Notes under the pieces: generated by a model
What the model saw: only the letters and a program-made list of their open reading frames with translations
The model's database searches: none
What the model was told of the DNA's origin: nothing
From: an uncultured Oscillospiraceae bacterium
GTDB lineage: Bacteria; Bacillota; Clostridia; Oscillospirales; Ruminococcaceae
Length of the DNA stretch: 10,554 bases
Reading direction: 5' to 3'
NCBI GenBank assembly: GCA_910579125.1
Contig: CAJTTH010000045.1
Location: forward strand, 1-10,554
Part shown: positions 6,140-10,554 of the stretch, piece after piece
Position numbering within the stretch: the stretch's first letter is position 1
How the letters are laid out: the number at the start of each line of letters is the position of its first letter
Position numbers and translations under genes: made by a program

Positions 6140-8807
6140 TTTCTTCCTCCGTCGGATACTCCCCGTCAATCGGTTCGTCTTCGTCCTTAAACCTGTCGTA
6201 GACTCCAAACTTCGCCGCAAGCACCATTATCACCAACAGCAGCACTCCGCTGCCCGTAATAAACAACCCCGGCTTCAACCCTGCGGGGAAGAATTTCAGT
6301 TCTATTGTGTGTTTTCCCTCGGGAACTTCGAGACACATAAGCGTTGCGTCGGCGGTCGACCGAATATCCGTTTCAACGCCGTCGATATACGCAGTCCAAC
6401 CCTCCTCAAACGGAATGGACGTGAACAGCGCGCAGTCCTCGGCAGCGTTCACCTCGATGTTCAGCGACGAACCGCTCGTGCGCGTTACCGAAGTTTCCGT
6501 ATTCATTGACCAAACCTTGCTGTTGAACGCATTGAGTTTTTCCTCGTCAAGATAGAAAAACAGCGTGTTCTTGATGTAGATTGCGTCCTTTTGCAGCTTC
6601 AGCTCAACCGTGAACGAATCCCCCGTCTCGTAAGTGCCGAGGTACGCAATGCTGTGATTTTCATTCTCAAAATAATCCTTGATATAGCCGCCGTCAACGT
6701 AGAGCTGGCACTTGCGCTCGTAGTCCGTCGGCAGATACATATATGCCTTACCACCGTGCGGCATCGTTACCGTGTAGGATATTGACGCGTCATTGCTCTC
6801 GATACGCTTTTTGTATGACGTGTGGGAATCGGTTGTCGAGCCGATATTGATATTCTCGCAGTTGAAAACGGTATCGGTAATGCTCGCATATATCTGTTCT
6901 TCCTCACCCGAGATGAGCGCCGCAAGGCTCTCCTGAGCCGAAAACGGTGATTCGCCGTCCAGCTCGCCGCCGATAAGCCCTCCGTCCGCAAGATAGGCGA
7001 GCGGAAAAACGTCCTTGTTCTCATAAACGGCAACGCCGAGCGTGTTCTCGGTTTCAACCGTGTCGGTATACGGCGTGAGCACCTGATACTTCGACAGAAC
7101 GTACTTCACGCCGAAAATATCGTCGGTGAGCATGGTCGCGCCGTCATAGCGCGTGTAATGCTCCCGCGCGCCGTAGCCGACCTTGTTCATCAGCTTTATG
7201 ACCTTTGCATTGAACGTGCTGGTGCTGTGCGACATACCGTACATACGCGCCGCCATTGTATCGTTTACGCAGCGGTGATAGGTTTTCTCCATTCGGTAAA
7301 ATCCCGTGTCGAGCGCGTGCACCTGCTCCGAAATATCGCGCGTGGGAGGTATTTCATCAACGTAAGTGCTGCGGTCGGAAAAGTAAATATCGCTGTGCAG
7401 ACCGAACACGGTCAATGCGGTATTAAGCAGCAATTCACCAAGAACCAGTCCGCCGAAAAAACCGTAAGCCAAGCGGCTGCCCTTGTATTTCCTGAACGCC
7501 GTAACAGCCGCAGCGGTAATGCCGAGCAATATCATAGGTATAACGATGACGAGCGTCGTGTCAAACCGCTCGTTTCCGCCGTAGTAGTCCGAAAGCAGCA
7601 GCACGCCCAGCAGCACCGCAAACGCCGCGCCTATTGTTTTTCCGCGCACGGCGGTTATCCTCTCGAATGCCTCCGCGCCAAACATTATCAACAAAAACGA
7701 AATTATAAACGAATAGCGGAACGGCATCCACACGGGCACCTGTCCTCCGTGCCAGAACATATCCACCGGCTTTATGTACATAGACAACGCAAGTATCCCC
7801 AATACAAATCCGCCCGTGATCCGCTCGCGGACAGGTATTTTCCGAAGTGTGAAGTAGATCACCGCGAACAGCAGCGCCGTCGTACCGCAGTACAGCATCG
7901 GCAGTCCCTCGGGGCGAATGGTGTCGAACGTTCCCGGAAAGAGCTTTATAAAGCAGTCGGCGAGATTGAAGTTCTCCCTGAGAGAATAGTCGGGATTTCC
8001 GAAACCGAACTTGCCATTGGAAAGCGACTTGTAAACGGGCAGGATTATCCAGCAGCTTGACAGTATCCCTCCCACGGAAGCAAAACCGTACACCACCGTA
8101 GACTTGAATACTCCCCAAAATTCCTTTGAGGCGCTTTTCCCTGACGCGAGATAATAAACGAAATAGATCGCTGAGAAAATGCCGACCATATAGCCGATAT
8201 AAAAGTTTGCGACGAAAATATAAACGAGCGACAGTGCGTACAGCAGAAACTTCCGCTTGTCGCACACGCGCTCAACGCCGACGATAACAAGCGGCAGCGC
8301 AATAAGACCGTCAAGCCACATAGGGTTTACGGTCTGCGAAGTGAAATACCCCGACAGCGCGTACATTGCCGAAAACAGCACGGTCGTGTAATCGGAATAA
8401 CCGCGCCGCCGTTTCAGCATTACAGCCGCTGAAACGCTTACAGCCGCGCATTTCACGAGCAGCATAGTCATGATACCCTCGGTTATGTGAACGCGCGGAA
8501 ACAACCATATTATCAGATTGAACGGACTTGCAAGGTAATACGCGAACAGCCCGAGAAACTCGCCGGAAAGCGACCCGCTCCAGCAATAGAAAATGCTCTC
8601 CTTGCCGCCGAAAACGTCGTACATATAGTCAAAATAATACACATATTGAGCATTAAGGTCAAGTCCGAGCACCGAGTGATCGCCGAACGGGTACATTCCG
8701 AAGATGATATAGGCGATATACAGTATGGCGGGCGGCAGCGCGGCGCTTAACAGATACGCCCTGTTTTTCAGGCAGAACCGCCCCGCCCTTTCCAGAAAAC
8801 GTTCCAT
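6132..8807 (-). CDS. yfhO: YfhO-family multi-pass membrane protein (GT-C-like, probable envelope glycosylation)
   Basis: The 891-aa protein is an integral membrane protein of the YfhO family. B. subtilis YfhO and Listeria relatives are implicated in adding sugars to lipoteichoic acid outside the cell from undecaprenyl-phosphate-linked donors. Residues 18-40 form the first helix. An extracytoplasmic loop with the acidic GLDLNAQYVYYFDY segment (48-61) follows, typical of GT-C transferases. Further helices run to about 470, including 85-106, 110-130, 142-160, 165-180, 186-220, 235-258, 305-320, 333-345, 363-380, 390-408, 417-437 and 445-470. A large outside domain (470-840) contains the family hallmark FEEGWTAYIDG (800-810) and EVPEGKHTIELKFFPAGLKPG (827-847). 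A last helix spans about 847-866, then an acidic tail. I chose the ATG at 8807 because GGAGAG precedes it and it lies 5 nt after the yjbQ stop; the longer frame to 8927 is inside yjbQ. The sugar and acceptor are unknown. Confidence 0.9.
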   Translation of the reverse strand: MERFLERAGRFCLKNRAYLLSAALPPAILYIAYIIFGMYPFGDHSVLGLDLNAQYVYYFDYMYDVFGGKESIFYCWSGSLSGEFLGLFAYYLASPFNLIIWLFPRVHITEGIMTMLLVKCAAVSVSAAVMLKRRRGYSDYTTVLFSAMYALSGYFTSQTVNPMWLDGLIALPLVIVGVERVCDKRKFLLYALSLVYIFVANFYIGYMVGIFSAIYFVYYLASGKSASKEFWGVFKSTVVYGFASVGGILSSCWIILPVYKSLSNGKFGFGNPDYSLRENFNLADCFIKLFPGTFDTIRPEGLPMLYCGTTALLFAVIYFTLRKIPVRERITGGFVLGILALSMYIKPVDMFWHGGQVPVWMPFRYSFIISFLLIMFGAEAFERITAVRGKTIGAAFAVLLGVLLLSDYYGGNERFDTTLVIVIPMILLGITAAAVTAFRKYKGSRLAYGFFGGLVLGELLLNTALTVFGLHSDIYFSDRSTYVDEIPPTRDISEQVHALDTGFYRMEKTYHRCVNDTMAARMYGMSHSTSTFNAKVIKLMNKVGYGAREHYTRYDGATMLTDDIFGVKYVLSKYQVLTPYTDTVETENTLGVAVYENKDVFPLAYLADGGLIGGELDGESPFSAQESLAALISGEEEQIYASITDTVFNCENINIGSTTDSHTSYKKRIESNDASISYTVTMPHGGKAYMYLPTDYERKCQLYVDGGYIKDYFENENHSIAYLGTYETGDSFTVELKLQKDAIYIKNTLFFYLDEEKLNAFNSKVWSMNTETSVTRTSGSSLNIEVNAAEDCALFTSIPFEEGWTAYIDGVETDIRSTADATLMCLEVPEGKHTIELKFFPAGLKPGLFITGSGVLLLVIMVLAAKFGVYDRFKDEDEPIDGEYPTEEENG

Positions 8808-8812
8808 TGCCG

Positions 8813-9220
8813 TTACTCTCCGATAATCTTGACGATAACGTTCTTCTCGCGCTGTCCGTCGAAGTCGCCGTACATTATGTATTGACGCGGACCGAGATCG
8901 AGCTTGCCGTCCGATATCGGAACGCACACCGACGCTCCCATAAGCGCCTGCTTCAGATGCGCCTTGCCGGAGCTTGCATAGTCAACCTTGTACTCTGTCG
9001 CGTTCTGCGTCAGTTCTTTTAACACATTCTGCCAATCCTTGTAAAGGTTTTCGTTGTCATGCTCAAGGAAAACCGACGAAGTTGTGTGCTGCGACGCTAC
9101 AACGCATATTCCCTCGCTAACGTTGCTCCTGCGCACACACTCCTCGACCTCATACGAAAGATTGAGAAACTGCTCCGATTCGTCTGTTGTGATTGCCAGT
9201 ACCTGTTTAAAGTGCTTCAT
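8813..9220 (-). CDS. yjbQ: YjbQ family protein (UPF0047)
   Basis: The 135-aa protein is full length for the YjbQ/UPF0047 family, small trimeric beta-rich cytoplasmic proteins with a conserved metal-binding pocket. Family signatures seen: VASQHTTSSVFLEHDN (41-56) with the HTT core at 45-47, SGKAHLKQALMGASVCVPI (84-102) with His88, and DGKLDLGPRQYIMYGDFDG (104-122), ending in VIVKIIGE. Family members have been reported with weak thiamine-phosphate synthase activity in vitro, but the physiological role is unsettled, so that should not be taken as function. The start at 9220 follows AAAGGA. It is the first gene of a four-gene run, 5 nt before yfhO, and has a plausible promoter. Nothing in the sequence links it chemically to glycosylation; sharing the operon may be a matter of expression only. 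Confidence 0.92.
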   Translation of the reverse strand: MKHFKQVLAITTDESEQFLNLSYEVEECVRRSNVSEGICVVASQHTTSSVFLEHDNENLYKDWQNVLKELTQNATEYKVDYASSGKAHLKQALMGASVCVPISDGKLDLGPRQYIMYGDFDGQREKNVIVKIIGE

Positions 9221-9270
9221 TTTCGTTATCCTTTCTTATTGCGAATTTGAATATCCGCGTATTTGTACGT

Positions 9271-9298
9271 AATATAATATCGGATACTCATAAATCAA
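9271..9298 (-). promoter_or_regulatory. candidate promoter for the yjbQ operon
   Basis: In the 96-nt gap after the DUF4097 gene the minus strand reads TTGATT (9293-9298), a 16-nt spacer and TATATT (9271-9276), about 50 nt upstream of the yjbQ ATG. The boxes are moderate matches. I see no terminator in the gap, so readthrough from the upstream pair is also possible. Confidence 0.5.
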
Positions 9299-9316
9299 GT
9301 AATGCCGTTGTATTAT

Positions 9317-10045
9317 CTATTTTATAGTCAGCGACCCTCTTTCAACGGTAGCGTAAATGAGCTTGTCGCCGCCGTTCATGCTGTACACGTGGCTTCCGTA
9401 GAACTGCCCCGCCCAGAGATCGGTCACACATTCGCCCTCCTCGGTGCGGAAATCCACGGCTGTCGAGCCGTTGTCGGGGAGCGTTATTTCGGCGTCGCCG
9501 CGCCGAGAAAGTATCTCCGTTCCGGACATCACCGCCTCAAAATTTACGGATATATAACCGTCCGTCGTGGTAAGTCTGCTTAACGACACCATATCCTCAC
9601 ATACTATATCACCCGTTTCGGTGAGTACGTTCATACGTTCACTGTCAACTCTGCCGATCTTGACGTTTCCCGTTCCGGTGGTTATCGAAAGTTCGCGGTA
9701 GCTTCTATTCGGCAGGAACAGATACAGTCCGAATTCGCTCTCGCTCCCCGCGAACAGCGAAACCACGAAATCCTTGCTCTCCGTTATCGAAAGACTGTTG
9801 TCGCCAAGCTCGAACGCCAGAGGGAGAGCGTTCTTGTAGGAAACGCGTATCTCGTCATCGCTGCTCGGAATAACAGTAACGTCAAGGCTTTGCAGGTCAA
9901 TTTCGATGTAGTCGCAGATGTCGAAATAATTTTCTCCCTGCGATACGGTATCGTGCTTTGAGTTCCTCAGCAGAAACGCGATACCGCCGAAAAATAACGC
10001 GCCGATAAGCGTTACCGCCAGCAATTTATTTATTTTCTTTTCCAT
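9317..10045 (-). CDS. membrane-anchored DUF4097-type beta-strand-repeat protein
   Basis: The 242-aa protein starts with MEKKINKLLA and a hydrophobic segment (about 8-26) that acts as signal anchor, placing the rest outside the membrane; there is no lipobox cysteine. From about residue 40 it is strand-rich. A ladder of short turns follows at roughly 20-residue spacing: TGTGNVKI (Gly126), TETGDIV (Gly145), TTDGYISV (Gly163), RRGDAEI (Gly183), TEEGECV (Gly204), ending in VERGSLTIK. That layout is typical of DUF4097, a putative adhesin-like beta-solenoid often encoded with small membrane proteins in Gram-positive bacteria. Its function is not established. The ATG at 10045 is 1 nt after the stop of the upstream gene and behind GAGAGTGG, so the two are surely cotranscribed and probably coupled. 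It ends in TAG. The family call rests on the repeat pattern. Confidence 0.75.
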   Translation of the reverse strand: MEKKINKLLAVTLIGALFFGGIAFLLRNSKHDTVSQGENYFDICDYIEIDLQSLDVTVIPSSDDEIRVSYKNALPLAFELGDNSLSITESKDFVVSLFAGSESEFGLYLFLPNRSYRELSITTGTGNVKIGRVDSERMNVLTETGDIVCEDMVSLSRLTTTDGYISVNFEAVMSGTEILSRRGDAEITLPDNGSTAVDFRTEEGECVTDLWAGQFYGSHVYSMNGGDKLIYATVERGSLTIK

Positions 10046-10046
10046 T

Positions 10047-10373
10047 TTACCACTCTCTGAGCCTGTCGCAGCGGCGCTTTATGCGGAGGAAAAGCCTTGA
10101 GACCGCGTATCCCAGCTTCACGGCAAGCAACCCCAGAAACGCCGCGAAAAATGCCCCCGACATTCCCCCGAAAAGCATAAGCTGCGGCGAAAGCTCCGAT
10201 ATCACGAAATCCGCACGGAACACCAGCACCGCCACACCGAATATCGAGAGCATCACCCCGAACGGCACTCCCATTACCGCAGCGACAAACATTCCGAACA
10301 TTGCCGCGAACGCCGCCGCGAAAGTTATCCAGAAGCCCGTATAGTACAGGAAAACCTTTATTTTGACTGCCAA
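10047..10373 (-). CDS. small three-helix membrane protein upstream of the DUF4097 gene
   Basis: Read from TTG at 10373 the product is 108 aa with hydrophobic helices at about 8-32, 36-53 and 65-90 and a strongly basic C-terminal tail (LRIKRRCDRLREW), which should lie in the cytoplasm. I recognise no family with confidence. Position and topology match the small membrane proteins (for example DUF1700-like) that often precede DUF4097 genes, usually with a PadR regulator, which is not in view. The start is uncertain. An earlier TTG at 10400 is in frame but lacks a ribosome-binding site, whereas GAGAGGTG stands 6 nt before the TTG at 10373. An ATG at 10377 is out of frame and opens a Gly/Arg-rich frame with no membrane character, which I take as a shadow. 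It ends 1 nt before the next ATG. Confidence 0.7.
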   Translation of the reverse strand: MAVKIKVFLYYTGFWITFAAAFAAMFGMFVAAVMGVPFGVMLSIFGVAVLVFRADFVISELSPQLMLFGGMSGAFFAAFLGLLAVKLGYAVSRLFLRIKRRCDRLREW

Positions 10374-10483
10374 ACATTTCACCTCTCGGGAACCAAGCAA
10401 AATTTGTGCTCATAAAACGAAATATTGTATGAAAAACGAATTTTATTTCTCGTTACAGTTTTATTTGAGAATTTAATTACAAC

Positions 10484-10500
10484 GCGGAATTATTCTCCGC
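10484..10500 (-). other. short hairpin in the leader of the DUF4097 operon
   Basis: A perfect 5-bp inverted repeat (GCGGA and TCCGC, 7-nt loop) lies near the 5' end of the roughly 140-nt leader. No T-tract follows it, so it is not a terminator. It may stabilise or regulate the leader RNA, or be chance. Confidence 0.35.
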
Positions 10501-10519
10501 ATAAAGTAAACACACTATT

Positions 10520-10548
10520 ATTTTACCACACTTTCGGCTTGTTGTCAA
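10520..10548 (-). promoter_or_regulatory. sigma-A promoter for the membrane protein-DUF4097 operon
   Basis: On the minus strand a consensus TTGACA (10543-10548) is separated by 17 nt from TAAAAT (10520-10525), with TGG directly before the -10. It would start a transcript near 10513, leaving about 140 nt of untranslated leader before the TTG at 10373. It shows that this operon begins inside the window, with no regulator gene ahead of it on the same transcript. Confidence 0.85.
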
Positions 10549-10554
10549 TATTTC

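Noticed and set aside
6140..6220. N-terminal extension of the acetyltransferase to an earlier ATG
   Set aside because: The extra residues are out-of-frame yfhO sequence, and the ATG at 6139 has a strong GGAGG site and the family's normal N-terminus.
7158..8060. Plus-strand frame of 300 codons opposite yfhO
   Set aside because: It is His/Arg/Gln-rich, has no recognisable domain and mirrors the yfhO codons; an antisense shadow.
8808..8927. N-terminal extension of the YfhO-family protein
   Set aside because: The added 40 Arg-rich residues lie wholly within yjbQ; the ATG at 8807 with GGAGAG fits the signal-like first helix.
10030..10413. Alternative minus-strand frame over the small membrane protein
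   Set aside because: It is Gly/Arg/Ala-rich without hydrophobic helices and overruns the start of the DUF4097 gene, whereas the chosen frame has three clean helices and ends 1 nt before the next ATG.
1..10554. CRISPR array, tRNA or rRNA gene, insertion sequence
   Set aside because: No regularly spaced repeats, cloverleaf-like segment or transposase-like frame was seen on either strand.

Overview
The window reads as a chromosomal segment of a gut-type Clostridia bacterium, most likely the Ruminococcaceae/Oscillospiraceae side of the Bacillota. Evidence: FruK, RF2 and the YfhO-family protein look Gram-positive, ribosome-binding sites are strong GGAGG-like, promoters have extended TGnTATAAT -10 boxes, and the genes are compact and moderately GC-rich. 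All convincing genes lie on the minus strand, so transcription runs from high to low coordinates. No RNA gene, CRISPR array, insertion sequence or intact mobile-element gene was found.

In transcription order: (i) 10554-9317, a good sigma-A promoter with a ~140-nt leader, a small three-helix membrane protein, and a membrane-anchored DUF4097-type beta-repeat protein. (ii) 9300-4581, a tightly packed run of yjbQ, a large YfhO-family membrane protein, a LacA/Maa-type O-acetyltransferase and a LysR regulator. Junctions are 5 nt, an 8-nt overlap and a 4-nt ATGA overlap, so this is very probably one operon. (iii) 4560-3560, fruK (1-phosphofructokinase) with its own promoter and no fructose PTS gene in view. 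(iv) 3506-2160, prfB (release factor 2, one continuous frame without the usual programmed frameshift) behind a near-consensus promoter, then a possible 36-codon ORF and a strong intrinsic terminator. (v) 2143-791, rlmD, a [4Fe-4S] 23S rRNA uracil-C5 methyltransferase starting just after that terminator.

The low-coordinate end (1-790) differs: it is visibly AT-richer and contains only broken genes. Immediately after the rlmD stop codon, and in the same frame, lies a recognisable C-terminal accessory domain interrupted by two further stops. Beyond it is a class I SAM-dependent methyltransferase pseudogene with an apparent frameshift in an A6 run and an in-frame TAA. The 3' end of rlmD (rumA) is a known integration target for Gram-positive integrative elements. 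The best reading is that 1-790 is the decayed end of such an element, whose own sequence once extended the rlmD frame.

Most of the window is housekeeping. The points worth a second look are the eroded rlmD extension and integration scar, the rlmD start behind a terminator with no visible promoter, the small ORF after prfB, and the yjbQ-yfhO-acetyltransferase-lysR cluster, which may be a cell-envelope modification unit.
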